Source of the DNA: Gnomoniopsis sp. IMI 355080
Lineage: Eukaryota > Ascomycota > Sordariomycetes > Diaporthales > Gnomoniaceae
Assembly (NCBI GenBank): GCA_027946555.1
Contig: JAPEVC010000147.1
Coordinates: 29,724 to 93,723 of the forward strand
Direction: 5' to 3'
DNA length: 64,000 nucleotides
Shown: positions 22,213 to 32,188 of the stretch, one piece after another
Layout of the letters: every line of letters starts with the position of its first letter
Position numbering within the stretch: the stretch's first letter is position 1
The notes under the pieces: generated by a model
Told to the model about the DNA's origin: nothing
The model's input: the letters and a program-made list of their open reading frames with translations, nothing else
The model's database searches: none
Translations under genes and position numbers: made by a program

Positions 22213-23505
22213 ATGACCTCGAGATCCCCGGACCCCGTCTCTTATGAAAGTGCAGTGTTCCAGGCCGGACTGCACTCCGCAAAACCCCCATTCAGCTTCC
22301 ATCCCTCCGATTGGGAATCACAGGCCAAAGATATCCTCTCCGCCAATTCCTGGGGCTACATTCACGGCAACGCCGGCACAGGCTCCACCTACCGCAAGAA
22401 CCTCGCCGCCTTTGACCGATGGTCTATTCTCCCACGCCGCCTCCGCGCCAGCCGGAGAGACGAACAAGGCAACGAGGCCTTTTCGGACACGCGCACCACC
22501 ATTCTGGGCGACCAAGCACTCCCCTTCCCCATCGCCATTGCCCCCATTGGCGTTCAAAAGATATTCAACCCGCTCGGCGAAGTGGCTGCCGCGCGTGCGG
22601 CTGCGAAGCTGGGTGTCCCGTACACGCTGAGCACGGCGTCGAGTACCAGCATTGAGGATGTTGCCAAGGCGATGGACGACGCCGCAGGCGAAGGCCCTCC
22701 ACCGACGCGTTGGTTTCAACTGTACTGGCCTGAACGCAAGAATGATGATATTACGGCATCGCTCCTCTCGCGGGCCAAAAAGTCGGGCTACTCGGCGCTT
22801 TTCGTCACGCTGGATACCTACGTGCTGGGCTGGCGGCCTGCGGATATGAATCATGGGTACAACCCGTTCATCCACCCGGACCGGATCGGTGTGGAGATCG
22901 GCCTGACGGACCCGGTGTTTAAGCAGAGGTTCAAGGCTGAGCACGGCTATGAGATTGAGGAGGCGGGCAGACATGAAAGTGAGCTAACAGGGCACAACCT
23001 GGGCGATGTCGCAGGAGAATGGACCAAGATCGTGTTCCCGGGCCATTCGCACGCGTGGGAAGATGTGGCATCGTTGAAGGAGCAATGGGATGGGCCGATA
23101 GTGCTGAAGGGTATCCAGACAGTAGAAGACGCGAGAAAGGCCGTTGAGGTGGGCGTGCAGGGCATCGTGGTCTCGAACCATGGCGGACGGCAGCAAGATG
23201 GTGGTGTGAGTAGTCTGGGTATGCTGCCCCGCATCGTAGAGGCTGTAGGTGACAAGATCGAGGTCTTCTTTGATAGTGGAGTTCGGTCCGGAGCAGATAT
23301 CATGAAGGCCTATGCACTGGGAGCTAAGTGCGTGTTTGTTGGGAGGCCCTATGCATACGGTCTGGCCATAGGGGGCGACGAAGGGGTGCAGCATGTCCTC
23401 CGATCGATGTGTGGTGATTTACTGCTCAATATGCATTTGGCGGGCTTGAGAGGGCTGGATGAGGTGACAAAGGATATCCTTGTCAAGGAAGATGAATTAT
23501 TTTAG
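22213..23505 (+). CDS. FMN-dependent 2-hydroxy-acid dehydrogenase (lactate oxidase/monooxygenase-like)
   Basis: A single exon of 430 residues from the ATG at 22213; the open frame continues upstream but with no other ATG. The family oxidises 2-hydroxy acids such as lactate, glycolate or mandelate to 2-oxo acids with FMN. The TIM-barrel motifs are present: PIAIAPIGVQKIFNPLGE early, FQLYWPERKN, VTLDTYVLGWRPADM, and IVLKGIQTVEDA with the FMN-contacting lysine. The catalytic block is IVVSNHGGRQQDGGVSSLGM, carrying the active His and Arg, and FFDSGVRSGADIMKAYALGA and VFVGRPYAYGL bind the phosphate. No cytochrome b2 domain and no clear peroxisomal SKL end are seen (it ends KEDELF), so it resembles the cytosolic, lactate-monooxygenase-like fungal members. 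The substrate is not determinable here. It sits upstream of an amidase on the same strand. Confidence 0.92.
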   Translation: MTSRSPDPVSYESAVFQAGLHSAKPPFSFHPSDWESQAKDILSANSWGYIHGNAGTGSTYRKNLAAFDRWSILPRRLRASRRDEQGNEAFSDTRTTILGDQALPFPIAIAPIGVQKIFNPLGEVAAARAAAKLGVPYTLSTASSTSIEDVAKAMDDAAGEGPPPTRWFQLYWPERKNDDITASLLSRAKKSGYSALFVTLDTYVLGWRPADMNHGYNPFIHPDRIGVEIGLTDPVFKQRFKAEHGYEIEEAGRHESELTGHNLGDVAGEWTKIVFPGHSHAWEDVASLKEQWDGPIVLKGIQTVEDARKAVEVGVQGIVVSNHGGRQQDGGVSSLGMLPRIVEAVGDKIEVFFDSGVRSGADIMKAYALGAKCVFVGRPYAYGLAIGGDEGVQHVLRSMCGDLLLNMHLAGLRGLDEVTKDILVKEDELF

Positions 23506-24112
23506 TGTTATTGGTCTGTCTGAATGTCCTCAACCTGGGGAATGGGCATCTTAACTTTGACCTCAAGGTTGAGCATGATTTGAGCAGAGTACTTCCCCTG
23601 CTCTTGTGAAGCCAGTTCTTCATTCTTTATCTACTTCCCCATAGAAGCAAATATGAGGTTGGTGCAATGAACCAGGCTCTGTCGTTCAAATTGAAAGGTC
23701 AGCAAGTCTTGCAGCTGAAGATGTCTCCCTTTGGTTGATATGAAGTTGGTCTTCCACCACATATTGTCATCAGCCCATGCCAACAAGCAGATACATTTGA
23801 GTAATCAAATCTACAACCAAGAGACTTATTCTTGAGGGCATCTATTTGGTGAACCAGCCGGCTGATTAGGCCTGTATTAGTCAGCTGTGAGACGGTTCAC
23901 AATCAAGGTAGTATTGTTCTCATTGAACAATAGGTATAGACCTCATTGAAGGTGGCTTGTGCTGCAAATGGGATATCTGGACTGGCACATATATTCACTT
24001 ACAACACAAGTGAGAACCGAATAAAAGTAGCAAAGTAAAAGTTGTGCTGCTCGTCTATGGCATTTGATTGCAGATAAAGCCTGAAGTAATCCCATATTTC
24101 GCCGCTGGCTGC

Positions 24113-24177
24113 TTATCAGTTATATTTCTATGAGTAAACCCTGATTCGGGCGATTCTCTCAGCCCTGGAGCTTATCA
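24113..24177 (-). promoter_or_regulatory. pair of GATA-factor sites before the amidase
   Basis: TTATCA at 24113-24118 and again at 24172-24177 read TGATAA on the minus strand, matching the HGATAR sites bound by AreA/NIT2-type nitrogen regulators. They lie about 250 and 190 bases before the amidase start. Acetamidase genes of Aspergillus are known AreA targets, so nitrogen-limitation control is a reasonable inference. Two such hexamers can also occur by chance. Confidence 0.45.
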
Positions 24178-24278
24178 CGCATGCCGCTTTAGTCCACCAT
24201 CATACAACAAATCCACCCCTCCTCAGCCCTGCATCAGGTGGAGACTCCGAAACCAATTCCGCTGCCGGGAAAATAGAT

Positions 24279-24285
24279 ATAAATA
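24279..24285 (+). promoter_or_regulatory. TATA box of the amidase gene
   Basis: TATAAAT lies 86 bases before the ATG at 24365, a typical distance, and is followed by a C-rich leader. Confidence 0.5.
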
Positions 24286-24364
24286 TCAAGAGTCCAGTTG
24301 TCATCAAGACACGAGCACCCGATCTCAAATAGTCCAAAATTCCAGGCCTGCCCCCTCTCTCATT

Positions 24365-26041
24365 ATGTCCCAAGTTTTCCCCATCGTTCAGACCAAGCCG
24401 GTCGCCAAGGGCACACCGGAGTTCGAGACTTTACGAGATAATATCGTGCGAGAACAGTTTACCGACAAAGTTCCTGCGGCACTCCTCCTGCCCAAATCCC
24501 TGATCGACAATCCCCCCAAAGATGTGACCTCCGTGCCGCGCTCCAGCGGCCTTCTTACCACTGAGGAGCTCGACATCACAGAGAATTACGACGCCACCGC
24601 TCTTGCTGTCGCCATTCGAGAAGGAAAACTCACGTCTGTAGCTGTGACTACAGCCTTCGCCAAGCGCGCCATCATTGCCCACCAGCTCACCTGCTGTTTG
24701 ACGGAATGGTTCATGGACGAAGCACTGGCGCAGGCGCAGACTTTAGATGAGCACCTCAAACGCACGGGCAAGGTCTTGGGTCCATTGCATGGCGTACCGA
24801 TCAGCATCAAGGAGCACATGCAGATGGCGGGCCACTGGAGTGCGGACGGGTATCTGGCGTCGCGGACGCTGGACAAGGAGGATGCGCATACTGTGGGCAT
24901 CTTGCGCAAGTTGGGCGCGGTGTTCTACTGCAAAACGAACCAGCCGCAGGGTATCATGCATCTGGAAACTGTCACCCCGTACGGCCGAACCCTGAATCCA
25001 CACAATATTCACTTGTCGGCTGGGGGCTCGTCGGGAGGAGAGGGTGCCCTGATTGCCCTCCGCGGATCCGTTCTCGGTATGGGGTCTGATATCGGTGGCA
25101 GTATTCGAGGCCCCGCCGGCTTCTGTGGCATCTACGGATTCAAGCCAAGCTCCTACTACATGCCAGGCCAGGGTCACACTCATGGGGGATTCCCCGCTGA
25201 GTTGACGATCCTGGCGACAGGAGGCCCGATGGCCGTCTCGTTGAGGGATCTGGACTTGCTCATGTCCAGTGTCCTTGGACAGCGCCCATTTCTACGCGAG
25301 CCAAGTCTAGTGCCCATTCCGTGGACTGGGTCTCGCAAGGCACTGCCTCAGCTTCCTCTGAAGGTCGGGTTGATGATGAACGACGGCGTCATCCAGCCCC
25401 AGCCGCCAGTGACTCGAGCCCTGGAGTGGGCCAAGGCCCAGCTTTCCGGCGCTGAGGCAGGGCTGTTTGACGTCAAGCCTTTTGCGCCATACCGAGCTGC
25501 AGACGCTATCAAGAACATTCGACAGGCATATTTCCCCGACGGCGGTGCCGCGCTCAAAGCTGGCATAGCCAAGACTGGAGAGCCACTCGAACACCTAACC
25601 CAGTGGATCCTACAGCCCTCGGAAGGCAAGAGATACACATGGCAGGACATGTTCAACCTTCGTATGGAACGAGATGATTTCCGGGCCAAGTATGCAGATC
25701 ACTGGACGCAGCAGGACGTTGATGTCCTGATTGCGCCGGTATTCGTTGGCCCGGCTAGTGCGCATGATACGGCACTGTATTGGAACTACACGGCCTTCTT
25801 CAATTATGTTGATTACCCTGGCGTAGTGATTCCGACTCCCCTGAAGGCACTCAAGAAGGGTGAGGAGCAATACGCATCTGGCGAAGCTTTGAGTGAAGAA
25901 GATGCCCATGTGAGGAAGCTCTGGGACGAGGGAGACTTTGAGGGTGCGCCGATTGCCTTGCAAATCGTGGCGAGGAAGTACCACGACAACGAGCTATTTG
26001 CAGCCTTGGAGGCGATGAAGAATGTTCTGGGCCTGGAATGA
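24365..26041 (+). CDS. amidase, acetamidase (AmdS)-like
   Basis: A single-exon gene of 558 residues in the amidase-signature family, whose fungal members hydrolyse acetamide and other small amides to the acid and ammonia in the cytosol. The Ser-cisSer-Lys triad is visible. The lysine is in GPLHGVPISIKEH (about residue 149), the cis-serine in LSAGGSSGGEGA (about 222) and the nucleophilic serine in GSDIGGSIRGPA (about 246). The C-terminal part keeps the family block DVLIAPVFVGPAS and the ending GAPIALQIVARKYHDNELFA. Length is normal for fungal acetamidases (about 545-560). The upstream GATA-type sites fit a nitrogen-source gene. A second amidase of the same family lies at 45227-46902; the two are clearly different and not a recent duplication. 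The exact substrate cannot be told. Confidence 0.93.
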   Translation: MSQVFPIVQTKPVAKGTPEFETLRDNIVREQFTDKVPAALLLPKSLIDNPPKDVTSVPRSSGLLTTEELDITENYDATALAVAIREGKLTSVAVTTAFAKRAIIAHQLTCCLTEWFMDEALAQAQTLDEHLKRTGKVLGPLHGVPISIKEHMQMAGHWSADGYLASRTLDKEDAHTVGILRKLGAVFYCKTNQPQGIMHLETVTPYGRTLNPHNIHLSAGGSSGGEGALIALRGSVLGMGSDIGGSIRGPAGFCGIYGFKPSSYYMPGQGHTHGGFPAELTILATGGPMAVSLRDLDLLMSSVLGQRPFLREPSLVPIPWTGSRKALPQLPLKVGLMMNDGVIQPQPPVTRALEWAKAQLSGAEAGLFDVKPFAPYRAADAIKNIRQAYFPDGGAALKAGIAKTGEPLEHLTQWILQPSEGKRYTWQDMFNLRMERDDFRAKYADHWTQQDVDVLIAPVFVGPASAHDTALYWNYTAFFNYVDYPGVVIPTPLKALKKGEEQYASGEALSEEDAHVRKLWDEGDFEGAPIALQIVARKYHDNELFAALEAMKNVLGLE

Positions 26042-26771
26042 GAATCGGAAGCCGCTATACCCACAAATGGATCCGAATCTGTCTAACTGCCAGCTCTAAT
26101 AAAAGATAGTCAACTCATCTTTGAAACAACTTGATCATTGCTGAGATATCATGTACGTGAGTCACCTAGGTAGTTGATATTTTTGCCAGGAATGGTATTA
26201 CTTTTGATACTCGGATGGTCTACCGCATTTCGTGTTAGGCAGAAAGATGAAGAAAGTATTCGTTGCTGGTCTTCAATATGATCATTTGCCGTTACCGAGC
26301 TGGTGAGCCCAGCTAAAGCTTCATATACATTCCTGTAGTGAAAATTTGGTATGTCCACGGGTAATATGAACTTCCCATCTCGTTCTCTCGTTCAGACTAA
26401 TACCCAAGTAAGTTTTACTTCGAGTTAGAATCATTATAAGAAATTACACTCCAATTGAGTAATGAAATGTGAATTGATTGTTTAAAAAATCATTGAATAC
26501 AATAAACTAGATGATGGACATTTCAAGCCTCCGCAGGCCCGGGCATCTACCGGCCTGATGATTGTTGATAAGAAAATTATGGTCCGAAGAATTACGCGTC
26601 TGGAACGCGCGCCCAGGAAGCTCGTATACGTCACTTCAACTGCGATCTTGCACAGCAATTCGACCACCCACTCGTGATTACGCAAGCTGTCAAAGCAGCA
26701 GCAGCAGCAGCTCAAATTTTATCTCTCACTGAGTACTTATGCACCTCAGCGCCGCATCCCAACCGCCTACA
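26042..26771. other. intergenic stretch
   Basis: No gene is supported. It holds an ACCTAGGT palindrome at 26164-26171 and AT-rich sequence around 26400-26510. A (GCA)5 run at 26695-26711 lies just upstream of the CHY zinc-finger gene, probably in its 5' leader. Confidence 0.45.
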
Positions 26772-27131
26772 ATGTCCACACCACTTGCCCAGCGCCACAC
26801 AGACCCCAACACAGGACCTACCGTGCACGGCGTGGACGTCACGCCGCTCACGCAATGCGCGCATTGGCACTCGGAACGCGACATGGTCGCCATCAAGCAT
26901 AACTGCTGCGGGCTGTACTATGCTTGCATCAGCTGTCATGAGGCATTGGCCGGCCACGAGCCGAAGGTCTGGCCACGGAGCGAGCGAGAGGCCAAGGCGG
27001 TGCTCTGTGGACGATGTCGAAGGGAGCTGACGGTGGATGAATACTTGGGCTGCGGGAATTCTTGCCCTGGATGTGAGGCGGACTTTAATCCGGGGTGTGC
27101 CTTGCATTATAACTTGTATTTTGAGATGTGA
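26772..27131 (+). CDS. CHY-type zinc-finger protein, Hot13-like
   Basis: From the ATG at 26772 the product has 119 residues and consists almost entirely of one CHY zinc-finger domain. The Cys/His ligands are all present: CAHWHSERDMVAIKHNCC, YYACISCHE, a histidine in GHEPKVWP, then LCGRCRRELTVDEYLGCG, CPGCEADFNPGCALHYNLYF. Yeast Hot13, a small protein of the same kind, acts in the mitochondrial intermembrane space, where it helps recycle the Mia40 import receptor by keeping it zinc-free. That role is a family inference. An ATG 33 bases upstream in the same frame (11 extra residues) is possible, but the chosen one sits at the start of the hydrophilic, domain-like part. The gene is a single exon and looks intact. 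Confidence 0.85.
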   Translation: MSTPLAQRHTDPNTGPTVHGVDVTPLTQCAHWHSERDMVAIKHNCCGLYYACISCHEALAGHEPKVWPRSEREAKAVLCGRCRRELTVDEYLGCGNSCPGCEADFNPGCALHYNLYFEM

Positions 27132-30100
27132 AAAATCTCAATCCGGGGAGACGCTTGACCCCGGGCTGAGAGTCAGCGCCGGCCCTCGAAGACCTGGATA
27201 CGCATACTGTCTCATGACAATTGGGTGAGTAAACATGTGCAGAGTGCTCTCAAATTGCGGTGTCTAACTGAGTGCAGCATTTATTGGCATTGAAGAACTG
27301 TTCGAAAAAGTGGTTGAAGTGTCAAGTCCACAAAACGGACACAACACTGCTCGTGTTTACCTGCGTAGGTAGCGGTCTGCCATTTTCCAGTCACTGTCAC
27401 TGGTCTATGAGTTTTGCGGGTTTTCTGACATGTCAGAGCCATTGGAGAACAAGGTCAGCAAACTGTTCGTCCCATTCGACGACTCATAAGCTTGGCCACG
27501 TGTCAGACATGGTGCGGACCAAGCCGGGGATCATAATACCCAGAATCCTCTCAATGGTCAGAGTTTTGATCAAGGCGAGGCTGGTGCAGTTACAAAGTCT
27601 AGATTCATATCAGTGGATTGCTTGGTGGTCGACCAAAACAGTCTTGTGTCTTCATCAAATCAGACACCACCAAGTGATCACTTGCCGAAATCAAGAAGAG
27701 TCCTGTTTAACATGCTGATCTGTTACACATAACCCCCAGCTTAAACCAGTATACTGCACTTGTTTCATCTGCGATCGCCGAGCTATCAAAGAACGCCCTA
27801 ACCACACTTCTTGCTGTCCTTTTGCTGCAAGTTCTTCGCATTTCGCAGACCTGAAAACCCCTACTTTGGGTGTCATACACGTGGCATATGATGCCGTGGA
27901 ACACCAGGTGTTAGTGATCTATAGGTAATCCACAGAACTGTCGTTCATGTCTGCAAAGAGCTCACACGCAAAAATCTGAAGATTCAAGACATAGTCATCA
28001 ATGTAAATTAGTAGGTTCGGCTTTCTGGCCTCCCATAATGGATCGAAGAATCCCTACAAGTGTCAATTGCTGCTTCACTGAGTCAATCTTTGCACTGTGG
28101 CTTGTACTCTTTGACTGTTGGCAGGAGAGAGAAAACAGGTGGGAGCTGATCCATGATTATTATGCCTCCGAACCCAAAAGTAAAGAGGTGCAAGAGCAAT
28201 CGAAATACGGTGCACGTACTACATACCAGACAAGTATGCTATCCTCCTGCTTCCAACATCAGAGTCTAGAGAGGCCCCAATCGTGAACTAAGCAATCCGC
28301 TCCAGGCACCTCGCACAAGGCTTCATAGGCCCAATATTACTTACTCCCAAGTTGCTGCTGCAGTATTCACCTGCACTTATAAGGACCACAGCATATCAGG
28401 TCTGCACGACTTTGCCTGCTCAGGCTATCTTAGCATAAGCACAGTCAAACATGTATTGCACATGTGAAATTGTATACATAGCTCGCAATGGTATGTACTG
28501 AGATGTTGTGGCATCGTCGACCCCAACCGCTGAGGGGATGTAAAGAGCCATGAAAAAGGCAAGAAACATTACCAGCAACTCTCGCATTGCGATGGAGGCG
28601 AATTAAGTACTCGGTGAAGCACCGTAGTTGCATACACTACCTAGGTAGTTTATCTGCAATTTGCACAGTGTCCGTCCGTGTGTTCGGGTTGCCGCAACAA
28701 GGGGCGCATGATCACATCAGACTGATTACCGGAACCTCTGTCCCAAATACAGAATATTGAGTAGAAAAGTAATCATGCTGCAATTGATAATTTGATTTTC
28801 TTTTCGGTGGTGGCGGCCAATATCAAATTACTTGCGGGCAGACTGTACGGGTGTGTACGCTTTCGTCCCGTCAACTTGCGATGCATCGGCCTTATCAAGC
28901 AGGCATTTATATTGCAACAGAACAGACACTGATAGTGGTGCCGAAGGCCCTGAATCATAACGGTAGTGTATGCACTGTACCGTAGTACTATGCGCTAGCC
29001 TGTCTAACTTGGTATGAACCTGGAATATACCCAGATAGTCTCACCACGCAACTTACTTATCAGTCCAGTTGCTTATGATGATATCGAGGACTTTTGTTGT
29101 GTTCATATAGGTTTTCGTTTCTACCAACATTTCCATTGAGCGAAGCACTCGAAGTATCCTGTAGTAACAAACATCTCGTCGCAAGCATCTTCACACAATT
29201 CACATGGACTGCTCCAAACCATGGCGGGCTTCAAGACACAAAAGAACCTTACCCCCGTCGACCCACATCTGGAATTCTCCATTTGATGCTTGACCGGGGT
29301 ATGCCCCGGCAACCCTTATCTTGGTACGTGGTAGGAAGGTCGAAAGATGTTCGGCTGCCGGCATAGTATCGCCAGCCGTTTCTTTCGTCTGATTTCTGCA
29401 AATCTTATTGGTCTATGGCATATTTCATTTGTCCATGTTTGTCTTGCTGCTCAAGTGTTATTTTTGGTGGCTGCAGATTGGTGGCTGCAGGAAATTCGCC
29501 ATCTTCTATGGCTTGGCACTGTACATACATGTCTTATGGTCATAGTGTCTGGCGGTCTGGAAATTCCACCGGTCATCGTGCAGAAAAGAACTGAGGCAAT
29601 CTGAGCCTTTGGGCTATCTCAAATTGGCAGGTCTATCAAACCCTATCTGCCGGGCACCACAATGAACCTGGACATTCCATGGCTCTGGTACAATCAATGT
29701 ACCTTCCCATACGCTATTCCCGCAATCTCATGCGTTTTCGACCTATGAGCGTGTGTTTAGGTACCTAACTTAAACCACAATACGTAACGTGACAGGTGCA
29801 CGAACGCCCCAATGCCTGCAGCGACCGCATGTCAATATAGCCGCTAGAGGTTGCCCAGCAAAACCTCACAGACCGCGGCGCGTGCTTGTCTTGATTCGCA
29901 CGCTTTGCTTGTCTGGGCGGGTGAGTCGCATCTGGCCCATCATGAATACGGAAGGCCATGCAGATGCAGGTCCAATACTACTGTGCTCCACCGAGCAGTG
30001 GATCGGCGTGCCACCTACCATGCCACAGACGAGGCGATAGTCGGATTGTTACTCGACCATTCGTATTGCCATTTTAGATATCAGCAGGTCTTATATACTT

Positions 30101-30233
30101 TATTTTGCTGCGGTGAGTCCTCTTTATAAGCATCGACGCGTCCTTGCGGCCGAGAGCTCTTCCTGTCTCCGTTTTCACCCCCTATCGCCTCTTCTGGGTC
30201 CACACACAGACGCCTCACTAGGGCTATTGCAAA
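27132..30233. other. 3.1-kb gene-free stretch
   Basis: Short frames only, none with a domain I recognise. One short stretch near 27280-27360 reads FIGIEELFEKVVEVSSPQNG on the plus strand, which looks protein-like but stops soon and may be a small gene remnant. A 14-bp palindrome lies at 28636-28649. The final 200 bases are the promoter and leader of the S28 peptidase gene. Confidence 0.4.
28636..28649. repeat. perfect 14-bp palindrome ACTACCTAGGTAGT
   Basis: The longest copy of a CCTAGG-centred palindrome that recurs in the intergenic parts of this window (also 7311-7320, 21327-21336 and 26164-26171). All copies are outside genes or in introns-free spacers. Confidence 0.6.
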
Positions 30234-32056
30234 ATGAAGGCCTTCCTCATCAGCGCCTTGCTGGTGGCAAGCACCGTCTCGGCAAAGCAGGTAGGGCGAC
30301 TAGCCAAGCCTCTGCCCCCGCCGCTCATCGACGAGTCTTTCAACGATGTCGAGAAGCGGGCAACCACTACGGGTACGGGTACCTTTGAGCAGCTGATCGA
30401 CCACTCGGACCCCAGCAAAGGTACCTTCAGTCAGGCCTACTGGTGGAGCACCGAGTACTGGACAGGTCCTGGAGCACCAGTGGTTTTCTTCACGCCTGGT
30501 GAGATTGCTGCCGCGGGATACACTGGGTATCTTACAAATAGGACTATTACCGGACTATTTGCGCAGGCCATTGGTGGCGCGACCATATTGATGGAGCATC
30601 GTTACTGGGGTGACTCGAGCCCATACTCGGTATTGTCTACCGAAAACCTGACATATCTCACCCTGGAGAACTCGATCAAGGACACGACTTATTTCGCCAA
30701 CAACGTCCAACTGCCCTTTGACAGCAATGGAAGCAGCAACGCCCAGAATGCACCTTGGGTCATGGCTGGAGGTTCTTATTCTGGTGCACTCACTGGTTGG
30801 GTCGCGTCTGTTGATCCCGGTACCTACTGGGCTTATTATGCCACGAGCGCTGTCGTTGAGGCTGTTTACGACTTCGTAAGTTCCACTTTTCTTAGACGTA
30901 TCGTAGAGGAACCCGATGTTAATGTATACACCTGCAGTGGGAATACTTTAAGCCAGTCCAGGCCGGCATGCCAGCAAACTGTAGCTCAGACGTGAGCAAA
31001 GTCATCGACTACGTTGATAGCGTGCTTCTCAGCAATGACAGCGACGCCATCACCGCTCTCAAAGCGAAGTTTGGCTTGGCTGACTTGGCGCACAACGATG
31101 ATTTCGCCAGCGTTCTCGAGAATGGACCTTGGCTGTGGCAGTCGAACCAATTCTATACCGGCTACTCGGAATTCTACTTCTTCTGCGACTCGGTCGAAAA
31201 TGTTGGATCGCTGTTCAGCAACGCCACGACCGTTCCCGGTGCCGAGGGTGTTGGTCTTGAGAAGGCTCTCGACGGTTACTCCAAGTGGGTCAGCGAGTAC
31301 CTGGTCCCAGATTGTAAGCATAAAAGCACACGACGAACCTCGCTGGACATCAAGGCTAACGAACTACTTCTCATTCGTAGACTGCGCCAGCTATGGGTAT
31401 GATGATTGGACCGCCGCGGATGACCTTGGATGCTTCGATACGTACAACGCTTCCAGCCCATTCTACACCGACAGAAGCGTCGACAACGCCGTTGATTTGC
31501 AGTGGGACTGGTTCTTGTGCAACGAGCCGTGAGTATTGACATTTAAGCCCATCAAGTTGACATTCGTTCAGCTAACGATTGTGATAGGTTTGCCTACTGG
31601 CAAGACGGTGCTCCAAAGAACGAGTCCACTATTGTATCCCGCCTCGTCACAGCCGAGTACTGGCAGCGGCAGTGTGCCTTGTTCTTCCCCGGACCCGGCA
31701 CATACGGTTCCGCCGAGGGCAAGACTGTTGAAGACGTCAACGCCTACACTGGGGGCTGGGACATCGCCAATAACCTGACACGCCTCATGTGGACCAACGG
31801 CGAGTTTGACCCCTGGAGAGATTCCACCGTTTCAAGTCTCTACAAGCCTGGTGGCCAATTCACGGGCACGGCGACGGCCCCTCTTCAGCTCATTCCAGAT
31901 GGCATTCACTGCAGCGATATGCTTGCTGAGAATGGTGCGGTGAATGCGGGCGTACAGGAGGTGATTGATAATGCGGTGGCGCAAATCTCGACGTGGGTGG
32001 CAGAATATTATACGGAAAAGAGCAAAAAGAGCCGCGCCGTAAGGCGTAACTGGTAA
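30234..32056 (+). CDS. secreted serine peptidase, family S28 (prolyl-specific)
   Basis: A four-exon gene (30234-30875, 30938-31313, 31381-31528 and 31588-32056) for 544 residues; all junctions close in frame. Family S28 contains lysosomal Pro-Xaa carboxypeptidase, DPP7 and the acid prolyl endopeptidase of Aspergillus niger. A clear signal peptide (MKAFLISALLVASTVSA) and a Kex2-type Lys-Arg at residues 41-42 indicate secretion and processing. The catalytic serine is in VMAGGSYSGALTGW (about Ser181), the aspartate in WTNGEFDPWRDSTV, and the histidine in IPDGIHCSDM. Several N-glycosylation sequons are present. Length fits the fungal subfamily. The enzyme likely degrades proline-rich peptides outside the cell at acid pH. 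Introns are 59-67 nt. Confidence 0.93.
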
Positions 32057-32188
32057 TGGTGGGGAAGAAAGATGGTGAGCATCTTGGACTTTATATGACA
32101 GAACATCACAGTCTGAAGCTATAGATAAATCTATGGACCCGTATAACCGCTAGAGGAGCCCCTCCTGACAGGCGACAACCTTACATGT

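Larger units (their letters stand above)
23506..24364. other. intergenic stretch upstream of the amidase
   Basis: No gene is supported. It carries the presumed control region of the amidase, with two GATA-type sites and a TATA element, listed separately. Confidence 0.5.

Noticed and set aside
22318..22974. 218-codon open frame on the minus strand
   Set aside because: It lies wholly inside the FMN dehydrogenase gene and has the Arg/Ala/Gly-rich composition of an antisense frame in GC-rich coding sequence.
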